Assembly (NCBI RefSeq): GCF_011193355.1
Contig: NZ_CP049780.1
Location: forward strand, 7,160,634 to 7,224,633
Length of the DNA stretch: 64,000 bases
Origin: Streptomyces sp. JB150
GTDB taxonomy: Bacteria > Actinomycetota > Actinomycetes > Streptomycetales > Streptomycetaceae
Reading direction: 5' to 3'
Below the pieces are notes generated by a model that had not been told where the DNA came from, ran no database searches, and saw nothing but the letters and a program-made list of their open reading frames with translations. The first letter of the stretch is position 1. Every line of letters starts with the position of its first letter. Positions 51,374 through 58,894 of the stretch are shown in pieces. The position numbers and the translations under genes were made by a program.

Positions 51374-53071
51374 TCACCCGTCCGTGCCGCAGCAGTGGGG
51401 CGGCGTCGCCCCCACGCCTGGCCCGGCGGCCTCGGTGCGGCAGAAGCAGGAGGCCGTGACGGGGACGTCGGCCAGGGCGGTGGCGACGGTGAGCTGCTGG
51501 GCGACGATCGCCGCCTCCGCGGTCCTGCCCTGCCGCTGCAGGCACTCGTGGAAGCCGTGCAGGGCCCAGACGTTGCCGGGGTGGCGGCAGGGGCGCGGCA
51601 GGGTGTCGTCCAGGCCGAGGTCGGCCCGGTAGACCGCCTCCGCCTCGGCGACCCGGCCCTGCTCCAGCAGCAGGGCGCCCAGGGCGTGCCGGGTGGGCTG
51701 CATCCAGCCCCACGGCTCGTCGTAGGGGAGGCCGTCGTCCAGGGCGACGGACCGCTCCAGTGCGGCGAAGGCCGCGTCGAACTCGCCCTTGCGGTAGGCG
51801 AGTTCGCCGTCCAGCATCGCGGAGGCGATGGCCAGGATGTCGAGGCAGGTGTTGTTGAACAGCATCCGCGTCCCGGGCACCCGGCCGACCGCCGCGCGGA
51901 ACAGCTCCCGCTCCGCCTCGGCCTTTGCGACCCGGCCGGTCGCGGCGAGGGCGACGCCCCGGGCGTACCGCAGCATCGTCGTGGTGACGCTGTACAGCTC
52001 CGGGTCCTCGGGCAGCGGCAGGGCGAGGATGTCGTCCCACCGGCCGAACCGGATCAGCGCGTGCACGCGCATGGCGAGGAAGCCCTCCAGCCAGTCGGCC
52101 ATGGGCGGGCTCTCCACCCGCAGCAGCTCCTCCGGGATGGACGCCTCCAGCCGGGCCGCCGTCTCCAGGGCGATGTCCGACCGGCCGAGGAACATCGCGC
52201 CGTAGATCTTGAAGTGGTAGTTGTGCGAGCGGTAGAGGGTGTAGAAGTTCATCGCCCCGGCCCGCGCGCGGTACTTCTCGTCCGCGGCGATCGCGGCGCT
52301 GTTGTCCGCGACGACCTGCCGGTAGTCCCCGCACAGCACTTCGAGGTGCGAGGGCATGTGCTGGAGGTGACCGGCGTCCGGGACCAGGCCGCGCAGCCGG
52401 TCGGCGACCGGCAGCGCCGTCTCGGGTGTCGGCGACATCTCCATCAGGTGGATGTACAGATGGAGGACACCCGGGTGGTCGCGTCCGCCCGGCGCGCGCA
52501 GCGCCCGCTCCAGGACCGCCCGTGCCTCCAGGGTGCGCGCGCCCCCGGCGGGCTCCCCGGTGCGCAGGTCCCACAGCTGCCACGGGGTCAGGTTCATCAG
52601 CGCGTCGGCGTACAGGGTGGCGACGTCGGGATCGTCGGGGGCGAGGTCGTAGGCGGCGCGCATGCTGTCGGCGTACGGCGCGTTCCACACGGAGCAGTCC
52701 TCGGCCGGCCGGGCCTGCGGGTAGCGGGCGCGCAGCGCGCCGATCAGGGCCCGCTCGACGGGCGTGGCGGCGTCGGCGGCCCGCTCGTGGGCCCGCTCGA
52801 CGGCGGTGTGCGTGCGCTCGACGGTCCGGGTCAGTTCCCGCTCGTCGAAGAAGTCCCACGGCTTGTTGTAGTTGGGGCCGAGGGCGTAGGCGATGCCCCA
52901 GTACGCCATGGCGCAGCCGGGATCGGCCGCCGCGGCGGCCTCGAAGCAGCGGGCGGCCTCCTCGTGGTGGAAGGCGTACGTCCACACCAGGCCCCGGTCG
53001 AACCACAGCTGCGCCTCTGCCGACGTGGTCGTCACCGTACGGGTGTGCGTGCCGAGATCGTAGTAGTCCAT
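51374..53071 (-). CDS. Tetratricopeptide-repeat protein
   Basis: A 565-residue soluble protein of TPR-like helical pairs: 'AQLWFDRGLVWTYAFHHEEAARCFEAAAAADPGCAMAYWGIAYALG' (residues about 20-65), 'PDVATLYADALMNL' and 'HALGALLLEQGRVAEAEAVYRADLGLD'. The conserved 'HLYIHLMEMS' and 'GHLQHMPSHL' with several His could bind metal; this group is often found as a stand-alone family. The C-terminal tail is Cys-rich (SCFCRTE...PHCCGTDG). The ATG follows GGGAGGCGG. It is upstream of the MpaB-like gene on the same strand. The function is unknown. Confidence 0.8.
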   Translation of the reverse strand: MDYYDLGTHTRTVTTTSAEAQLWFDRGLVWTYAFHHEEAARCFEAAAAADPGCAMAYWGIAYALGPNYNKPWDFFDERELTRTVERTHTAVERAHERAADAATPVERALIGALRARYPQARPAEDCSVWNAPYADSMRAAYDLAPDDPDVATLYADALMNLTPWQLWDLRTGEPAGGARTLEARAVLERALRAPGGRDHPGVLHLYIHLMEMSPTPETALPVADRLRGLVPDAGHLQHMPSHLEVLCGDYRQVVADNSAAIAADEKYRARAGAMNFYTLYRSHNYHFKIYGAMFLGRSDIALETAARLEASIPEELLRVESPPMADWLEGFLAMRVHALIRFGRWDDILALPLPEDPELYSVTTTMLRYARGVALAATGRVAKAEAERELFRAAVGRVPGTRMLFNNTCLDILAIASAMLDGELAYRKGEFDAAFAALERSVALDDGLPYDEPWGWMQPTRHALGALLLEQGRVAEAEAVYRADLGLDDTLPRPCRHPGNVWALHGFHECLQRQGRTAEAAIVAQQLTVATALADVPVTASCFCRTEAAGPGVGATPPHCCGTDG

Positions 53072-53389
53072 GTGTGTCCGCCTCCCGAACCGTACGGCCG
53101 CCGCCCCGTCGTCCGGCCGTACGGTCGCCGCCGGTGCGTCGCGCATCGGGCACTCAGCGTAGTGGTCGTCCGCCGCGGGGCGGGAGAGCGCTCAGCGCGC
53201 CGCTCCCTCGGCCTACCGCATCCGAAGCCTCCCGGCGCGCAGACACTCCGACGGACGCGTCCGGGCTCACCCGTGTGATCGCCCCGAGTAGCGGCCGGGA
53301 CCTGACTCGCCGACGGTTGAGCACGTCGAGGCCGGGTTGGTCAGCTGACCGAGTGCCAGCTGCCCGGCTGTCGGCGGAAGGAATGTCAG
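53072..53389. other. Divergent control region
   Basis: About 318 bases between the TPR gene and the small secreted protein. It holds the palindrome GGTCAGCTGACC at 53340-53351, 39 bases before the secreted protein start, a possible operator. No gene is evident. Confidence 0.4.
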
Positions 53390-53812
53390 ATGCGCTCTGC
53401 TCGCATGCTCCTGGTCACCGCGGGGGCCACGGCCGCCCTCGCCCTGGGCGCACCCGGCGCCTACGCGGACGACTACGGCTCCGACCGTGGAGGCTCTTCG
53501 TACAGCAAGGAGCAGGAGAAGGACAGCGGGTACGACTCGGGCTCCTCCTCAGAGGAGAGCACCCACGAGTCGGGCGGCTACCAGAAGGGCGGCGACTCCG
53601 GCAGCCACGAGGACAGCGGGTACGGCAAGGACTCCTGGAGCGAGAAGGAGTCTTGGGGCGGCGGTCACGACAAGCCCCGTGGCGGCATGCACACCGGCGG
53701 CGGCGCCCTGGACGCCCCGACGGTGACCGCGGGCGGCCTCGGAGTGCTGGCCGTCGCCGGTCTCGGCCTGTACGCCGCGCGCCGCAGGACGTCGGCTCAG
53801 AGCCTGGCCTGA
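53390..53812 (+). CDS. Small membrane-anchored secreted protein, Ser/Gly/Asp-rich
   Basis: A 140-residue exported protein. The signal peptide is 'RSARMLLVTAGATAALALGAPGAYA'-like (cleavage near residue 26). A disordered acidic Ser/Gly/Lys region with repeated 'DSGY' and 'SYSKE' units follows, then the motif 'KPRGGMHTGGGAL' and a C-terminal transmembrane helix with an Arg-rich end. I know this layout from a recurrent Streptomyces family whose role is undefined. The surface region may act as a spacer or binding segment. The ATG follows GGAAGGA. Confidence 0.75.
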   Translation: MRSARMLLVTAGATAALALGAPGAYADDYGSDRGGSSYSKEQEKDSGYDSGSSSEESTHESGGYQKGGDSGSHEDSGYGKDSWSEKESWGGGHDKPRGGMHTGGGALDAPTVTAGGLGVLAVAGLGLYAARRRTSAQSLA

Positions 53813-53958
53813 CCCGCGCCCGGCGTCACGGCCGTGGCGGCCGCCACCGCACGCGCCGCGTGGCGGCCTCCGGCACCTCGTGGCAGCGGCCGGCCTGCGG
53901 CATCCATCCCCCCGGCATCGGCGGGCCTCCGGCACCCCGGGCAGCGGCCGGGCGCCGC

Positions 53959-54516
53959 TCACCGCAGCGCCGCCCCCACCAGCCGGCGCACGTCCTCCTC
54001 GGCGACGCGGCCACCGTTGACGAGCCGGTCGAAGACGAGACCGTCGACGCACGTCAGCAAGGTGACGGTGCGTTCCTCGGCGTCCTCGACCCCCTGTGCG
54101 GCGAGGAAGGCGCGTACGGCCTCACGCGCCGTGTTCTCGCGCGGTACGAGGATCTCCCGCAGCTCAGGATGGCGCACGCTCTCGATGGCGCAGGCGTAGC
54201 GGGCCAGGGAGCGCTGCCGGCCGTTCCCGGTGAGCCGCCGCTCGGCGAGGGCGGTGATACGGGCCGCCAGTTCCCCGGCGTCGCGCGGCACCGGCAGGGC
54301 GCGGCCGGCTTCCTCCAGCTCGGCCTGGTCGCGTTCCACCAGCCGCCGGACCAGCGCGGTGAGCAGCGCCTGACGGGTGCGGTAGTAGGCGGACGTGGTG
54401 CCGGACGGCAGGTTCGCCGCCCGGTCCACGGCGCGGTGCGTCAGTCCCCGTATCCCCGTCTCGGCGAGCACGGTGATGGCGGCGTCGGCGAGAAGCGTGC
54501 GTCGTTCGGTGGCCAC
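53959..54516 (-). CDS. TetR-family repressor
   Basis: A 185-residue regulator with helix-turn-helix 'RGLTHRAVDRAANLPSGTTSAYY' (residues about 23-45) and an all-helical ligand domain. The GTG at 54516 follows AAAGGAGAG. It faces an FAD monooxygenase, with two matching 14-base palindromes between the genes, so it probably represses both. Confidence 0.88.
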   Translation of the reverse strand: MATERRTLLADAAITVLAETGIRGLTHRAVDRAANLPSGTTSAYYRTRQALLTALVRRLVERDQAELEEAGRALPVPRDAGELAARITALAERRLTGNGRQRSLARYACAIESVRHPELREILVPRENTAREAVRAFLAAQGVEDAEERTVTLLTCVDGLVFDRLVNGGRVAEEDVRRLVGAALR

Positions 54517-54524
54517 CTCTCCTT

Positions 54525-54581
54525 TCTACACCTGTAGAGGGCGTCGGTCGGCATCGAGTACGCTCTTTCTACATCTGTAGA
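54525..54581. promoter_or_regulatory. Twin TetR operators
   Basis: TCTACACCTGTAGA (54525-54538) and TCTACATCTGTAGA (54568-54581) share the palindromic pattern TCTACA-NN-TGTAGA, with centres 43 bases apart (about four helical turns). One lies next to the start of the TetR gene, the other 35 bases before the monooxygenase start. Two copies of one palindrome in a divergent control region are strong evidence for a shared operator. Confidence 0.75.
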
Positions 54582-54616
54582 AGAAGAGCGAGCGGTGCGG
54601 GCGAAGGGGGCCGGGC

Positions 54617-55795
54617 ATGGGGAACAGCGCTGTGGTGGTCGGGGGAGGCATCGGAGGGCTGGCCGCCGCCGTCGGGCTGCGGCTGATCGGCTGGGAAGTG
54701 ACCGTCGTCGAACGCGCCGCCACCCTCGCCGACGCCGGGGCGGGCATCTCCCTGCACGCGAACGGACTGCGCGCCCTCGACGTCCTCGGCATCGGCGCGG
54801 CGGTGCGCGCGGCGGCGCACCCGCAGTACACCGGAGGCACCCGCACCCCCAACGGCCGTCTGCTGACCCGGATGGACGGCGCCGCCCTCGAACGTGAACT
54901 CGGCACGCCCATCGTCGGCATCCCGCGATCCGTCCTGCACCGACTGCTGCGCGAGGCACTGCCGCCCGGCTGCCTGCGCGTCGGGGCCGAGGCGACGACC
55001 GTCGAGCGCACCGGACCCGACGGCCCGGCCCGCGTGTCCGTGCCGGGCAGCGAACTGGAGGCCGACCTGGTCGTGGCCGCCGACGGCGTGCACAGCCGTC
55101 TGCGCGCGCGGCTCTACCCTCACCACCCCGGCCCCGTCTACAGCGGCTCGACGGTCCTGCGCGCCATCACCGAGCACCCCGTGGACCTGGCGGACGACTT
55201 CCGGATCACCTGGGGCAGGGGCGCCGAATTCGGCCACATCACCTTCGCCGACGGGCGGGCGGAATGGCACGCCGTCCTCAACGCGCCGCCCGGCATACGG
55301 CACCCCGACCCGCTGGAGGCCGTGCGCCGCCGCTTCGCGCACTGGCACGATCCGATCCCCGCGCTGCTCGACGCGACCCGCCCCGACGCCGTCCTGCACC
55401 ACGACATCCACGAACTGGCCACCCCGCTTCCGGCCTTCACCGCCGGTCCCGTCGCCCTCCTCGGCGACGCCGCCCACGCCATGACGCCCAACCTCGGCCA
55501 GGGCGCCTGCCAGGCACTGGAGGATGCCGCCACACTCGCCGCCGCCCTCGCCGCCGAACCCACCGTCGCCGCCGCCCTCGCCCGCTACGACGCCGAACGC
55601 CGCCCGCGCAGCCAGGCCGTGGCACGCGCCGCCCGCCAGGCCGGCGGCATGGGGCAGCAACTGGCCCACCCGGCGGCCGTCGCCCTGCGCGACACCGCTC
55701 TGCGCCTCCTTCCGTCGCGGGCCGTGATCCGGGCCATCCTCCGCCACGCCGACTGGACCCCGCCCGTGCTCGCCGTCGGCCATCGAGCGCCTTAA
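54617..55795 (+). CDS. FAD-dependent monooxygenase
   Basis: A 392-residue group A flavoprotein hydroxylase. The FAD motif 'AVVVGGGIGGLAAAVGLRLIG' lies at residues 5-25, the DG motif 'LVVAADGVHSRLRARLYP' near 155, and the GD motif 'ALLGDAAHAMTPNLGQGACQALEDA' near 280-304 (span). These enzymes hydroxylate aromatic or polyketide substrates; the substrate is unknown. The ATG start follows a weak GGGG-rich ribosome site. It is regulated with the divergent TetR gene by the twin operators. Confidence 0.9.
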   Translation: MGNSAVVVGGGIGGLAAAVGLRLIGWEVTVVERAATLADAGAGISLHANGLRALDVLGIGAAVRAAAHPQYTGGTRTPNGRLLTRMDGAALERELGTPIVGIPRSVLHRLLREALPPGCLRVGAEATTVERTGPDGPARVSVPGSELEADLVVAADGVHSRLRARLYPHHPGPVYSGSTVLRAITEHPVDLADDFRITWGRGAEFGHITFADGRAEWHAVLNAPPGIRHPDPLEAVRRRFAHWHDPIPALLDATRPDAVLHHDIHELATPLPAFTAGPVALLGDAAHAMTPNLGQGACQALEDAATLAAALAAEPTVAAALARYDAERRPRSQAVARAARQAGGMGQQLAHPAAVALRDTALRLLPSRAVIRAILRHADWTPPVLAVGHRAP

Positions 55796-56151
55796 CCGCT
55801 CGGCCCCGCCCACGGTGTGATCGGACCGCGCCCCGGCGAGGAGCGGAGCCGACCAGGAGAGCGGGCCGGCCAGGAGAGCGGGTCGGCCAAGAGGGCGGGG
55901 AGGACGGAGGGAAACTGCTGCGGCTACTACCCGCACACCCAGCAACCGGTCACCGTCAACGCGGTACTGCGCCATCTGTGGTTCTGAGTGCCCGCCGCCA
56001 CCCACCGCTCGCGGCCGCCACCCGCTGCACGCCACCCGCCGCACGCCGGGCACACCCGGGACCCCGACACCCCGAGCCCTCGGAACCGACCCGCCACCCC
56101 CGGCCCGAATCCGCTTGTCCGCGCTTCCGGCCCGCAACTACCGTGCCGACG
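55796..56151. other. Intergenic region with short coding-like remnant
   Basis: After the monooxygenase there are near-repeats of GAGAGCGGGCCGGCCAG-like words (55840-55890). Then a short in-frame stretch 'NCCGYYPHTQQPVTVNAVL' ends in TGA at 55985-55987 with no start codon; it looks like the tail of a lost gene. The remainder is low complexity. The promoter of the next gene (TACCGT at 56139-56144) lies at the end. Confidence 0.4.
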
Positions 56152-56808
56152 GTGGACCTCTTCTCACACTCCTGGACAGCGTTGCGCACGGCCGTCGCGG
56201 ATCTGGCCGACGAGGACTTCGGGCGGCCGTCCGGCTGCACCGGCTGGCTCGTACGGGACCTGGTGTGCCACCTGGTCATCGACGCGCAGGACGTCCTGAT
56301 CACCCTCGCCACTCCCGCCGACACGGAACCCACCCGCGACGCCGTCACCTACTGGGAGGTCACCGGGACACCCCCGACCGGTGACGACCCGCTCGACGCC
56401 CTGACCGTCCGGCTGGCCGCCGCGTACGAGGAGCCGTGGCTGCTGAAGTTCCACCTCGACGACGTCGGCTCCGCCGCCGGCCGCGCCGCCCGGCTCGCCG
56501 ACCCCGCCCTGCGGGTCGCCACCCGCGGCCAGGTGCTCACCGCCGGCGACTACTTTTCCGCGTACGTCCTGGAGTGGACCCTGCACCACCTCGACCTGAC
56601 CGCCCATCTCCCGCACGTCGCCGGACCGCCCGCGGACGCCCTCGCCCACTCCCGCGACCTGCTGGAGCGCATCGCCGGCACCCCGTTCCCCGCCTCCCTC
56701 CCGGACCGGGACGCCCTCCTGACCGGCACGGGCCGTCGCGCCCCGACCGACGCGGAGCGGGCCGCACTGGGTGAACTGGCCGCGAAAGTGCCGCTCGTTC
56801 TCGGCTGA
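56152..56808 (+). CDS. Maleylpyruvate-isomerase-like (mycothiol-dependent) family protein
   Basis: A 218-residue protein of the DinB-like/MDMPI fold. The N-terminal 'WTALRTAVADLADEDFGRPSGCTGWLVRDLVCHLVIDAQDVL' (residues about 7-48) is the typical helix pair with the metal-site His of 'CHLV'; a second His-rich helix 'YFSAYVLEWTLHHLDLTAHL' follows near residue 140-160. Members use mycothiol or bind metal in detoxification; the substrate is unknown. The GTG at 56152 is placed seven bases after TACCGT, making a leaderless mRNA likely; a GTG nine bases upstream is the alternative. Confidence 0.8.
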   Translation: MDLFSHSWTALRTAVADLADEDFGRPSGCTGWLVRDLVCHLVIDAQDVLITLATPADTEPTRDAVTYWEVTGTPPTGDDPLDALTVRLAAAYEEPWLLKFHLDDVGSAAGRAARLADPALRVATRGQVLTAGDYFSAYVLEWTLHHLDLTAHLPHVAGPPADALAHSRDLLERIAGTPFPASLPDRDALLTGTGRRAPTDAERAALGELAAKVPLVLG

Positions 56809-56977
56809 GTGCGCGGGCGGGGCAGAGAGACAGGACTACGCGCGACAGGTTTTACCCGACGGTCGACCAACGACGCCCCCTCGCGTCGTAGCGTCACACG
56901 CATCCCTCGACGACGACCGCGGACGTCCCCGGCGCCTCACTCGGCGCCCGCCGGGACGACCCGCCAGGAGGCATGCC

Positions 56978-57316
56978 ATGAAGACCGACATACGCACCGC
57001 CGCGGCCGGACTGCCGGACGCCTGGGGCTCATCGCTGCTCGGGCGGATCGGACATACGGCGGTGAACGTGCTGCGGATGGACGGACGCACCCTGGAACCG
57101 GAGTCCCACGACACGGCGGAGGCCCTGCTGGTACTGGACGGCACCCTGCGCCTGCTGGCCGGCGGCACCGGAGTCGACGCGCGTGCGGGAGAGATGTACG
57201 TCGTCGAGGCGGGCGTGGAGCACGCCGTACGCCCCGGAAGCCGGGGCACGCTCGTCATCGTCGAGCACCTGGCGCCGCACCGCCCACCGCGCGGACACGG
57301 CCTCGCCGGAGACTGA
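56978..57316 (+). CDS. Cupin-domain protein
   Basis: A 112-residue single-domain cupin. The beta-barrel motifs 'ESHDTAEALLVLDGTLRLL' and 'ARAGEMYVVEAGVEHAVRPG' are seen; the metal-site His/Glu are only partly kept (H of 'ESHD', E of 'AEALL', H of 'EHAV'). It could be a metal-dependent enzyme or a small-molecule binder. The ATG follows AGGAGG. Confidence 0.8.
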   Translation: MKTDIRTAAAGLPDAWGSSLLGRIGHTAVNVLRMDGRTLEPESHDTAEALLVLDGTLRLLAGGTGVDARAGEMYVVEAGVEHAVRPGSRGTLVIVEHLAPHRPPRGHGLAGD

Positions 57317-57352
57317 CCCCGGGTCGCGGCGCTCGCGGACGGTCGACGTCGC

Positions 57353-57719
57353 TCAGCCGCGGGACCGGGGCAGGCGCAGGTTCTCCCACAGGGCGCGTGT
57401 CGCGGACCCGGGGTCGTCGTGCACGGCCGGCTCACCGGCGCCGAGACGCATGACGGCGCGCCGCGTGCCGTACGCGGGCCAGGGCGGCAGCGCCTTCCCG
57501 CAGCCGGGGCGGCCGGTGCGCCAGGTAACCGGGCTGGGGCGCGGACGGGCCGTACGCGAACGCGTCCCGCACCCCCGACCACGGCTCGGGCGGCTGAGGC
57601 GGTCGCAACCGCCGCGGCCCGAACGGCGGCGCCGCGTAGGGGACACCGGCGAACACCGTCACCTCGCCCGTTCGCCGCCCGCGGACCGGTCCTGCTGTGG
57701 TGGGCACGGTGACCTGCAT
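57353..57719 (-). pseudogene. Type-B carboxylesterase remnant
   Basis: It begins with a good AAGGAGG ribosome site and ATG, and about 70 residues match carboxylesterases ([25 protein letters not shown] and then '[18 protein letters not shown]'). The frame then shifts and only the last 45 residues remain, '[20 protein letters not shown]' to 'RALWENLRLP'. The catalytic Ser, Glu and His region is gone, so it is dead. Like the SGNH remnant, both ends are kept and the middle is deleted. Confidence 0.75.
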
Positions 57720-57856
57720 GGATGAGCCTCCTTGTGGCGCCATCCTCACCGGGCCCCAGACCGCGGGCAACTCGTTTCGGCGCGCGGTCACCGGAGGGGC
57801 CGCCGTCGGCGTGCGGCGTCCCCGCCCGATGGTGCGAGACGGGACTTCGCGTCCCC

Positions 57857-58600
57857 TCATTCACTCTGTTCGGTGACCGGCTGAGCCTCGGGCTCCCGGT
57901 TGTCGGTGTCGGGTGCCGTGTAGAAGACGGAGTTGCCCTGCTTGGTGCGCTGCGCCTGACCCTTGGCGACGAGCCCTTCGAGGGTGGTGCGCACGACCGT
58001 CGTCTTGATGTCCCGGTCGGGGTGGACCTGGCCGAGCGCGGAGGCGATCTCCGCCGCCGAGCGGGGCTCGGTGACTTCGCCGAGGTGGCCGCGGACGAGG
58101 TCGACCAGCGTGGGCTGGTCCGCCGTCCTGGTGGCGCCGGCCGAGGACTTGCGGGCGGTCTCCTTGCCGCCGCTGCCCTTGCCGGACGCGGCCGTGGCCT
58201 TCTTCGCCCGCGTCTGCTTCGGCTTGCCGGAAGCGGCGGTCTTCTTGGTCGCCGCGCTCGTCTTGGCCGCCGTGCTCGACTTGGTGGCCGCGCCCGTCTT
58301 GGTGGCAGCGGTCGACTTCCTGGCGGCGGACGACGCGGTCTTCTTCCGGGGAGCGGGCACCACGGGCGCGTCGGCCGCGACCGCCGCCGCGGTCTCGGCG
58401 AGCGCGGCCGGAAGGCCGAGCGCCTGCTGCATGTTCGTCAGCACGGCATGGTCGCGCTGCAGTTGCGCCAACTGCTCCTGCAGCGCCTCGATCTCGGCGC
58501 TCACCCGCTCCTGCTCCTTGACGTTGCGCTCGAGGTCGGTGGTCACCTGGGCGGCGTACTGCGATGCCAGGTTGCTGGGCACGGTGATGTTCTCGGTCAT
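57857..58600 (-). CDS. Histone-H1-like/winged-helix DNA-binding protein
   Basis: A 247-residue protein with three parts. An N-terminal coiled coil spans about residues 15-65 ([20 protein letters not shown]). A Lys/Ala/Thr/Ser-rich region of about 80 residues resembles histone H1 tails ([19 protein letters not shown]). A C-terminal winged helix spans about 160-220 ('[27 protein letters not shown]', '[21 protein letters not shown]'). It probably binds DNA non-specifically and may compact the nucleoid. The ATG at 58600 follows GAAAGG. It is a single gene. Confidence 0.75.
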   Translation of the reverse strand: MTENITVPSNLASQYAAQVTTDLERNVKEQERVSAEIEALQEQLAQLQRDHAVLTNMQQALGLPAALAETAAAVAADAPVVPAPRKKTASSAARKSTAATKTGAATKSSTAAKTSAATKKTAASGKPKQTRAKKATAASGKGSGGKETARKSSAGATRTADQPTLVDLVRGHLGEVTEPRSAAEIASALGQVHPDRDIKTTVVRTTLEGLVAKGQAQRTKQGNSVFYTAPDTDNREPEAQPVTEQSE

Positions 58601-58699
58601 GACGTTCAACCTTTCTCGGACCGGTCGACGGTCGCACAGCTGCCGTGCAGCGTGAGATAGCGATAGTACGGCCGGGACAGCGCGGCGTCGGCGCGACCG

Positions 58700-58893
58700 T
58701 CGGCCGACACCTGGGCGCGCTTACGCGCTCCGACGGCGCCGGACACTCGCGCGGGAGGGCGGTGAAGGCGTCCCCGGCGGACCCGGCGGCGAACGACTGC
58801 GCGACGGTGTCGTGTTCCGGCGCGATGATGACGTACTGCCGCGCGAGACACTGCGGCGAGGCGGCGCCGTACGTCGGCGTCCGAAGGCAACGC
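58700..58893 (-). other. Coding-like fragment without start
   Basis: On the minus strand one frame reads 'YGAASPQCLARQYVIIAPEH' and continues 'DTVAQSFAAGSAGDAFTALP' with a strong G/C third-position bias, yet no start codon or ribosome site fits and no family is recognised. It may be the remnant of a lost gene, or chance. It lies in the promoter region of the H1-like gene. Confidence 0.25.
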
Positions 58894-58894
58894 C

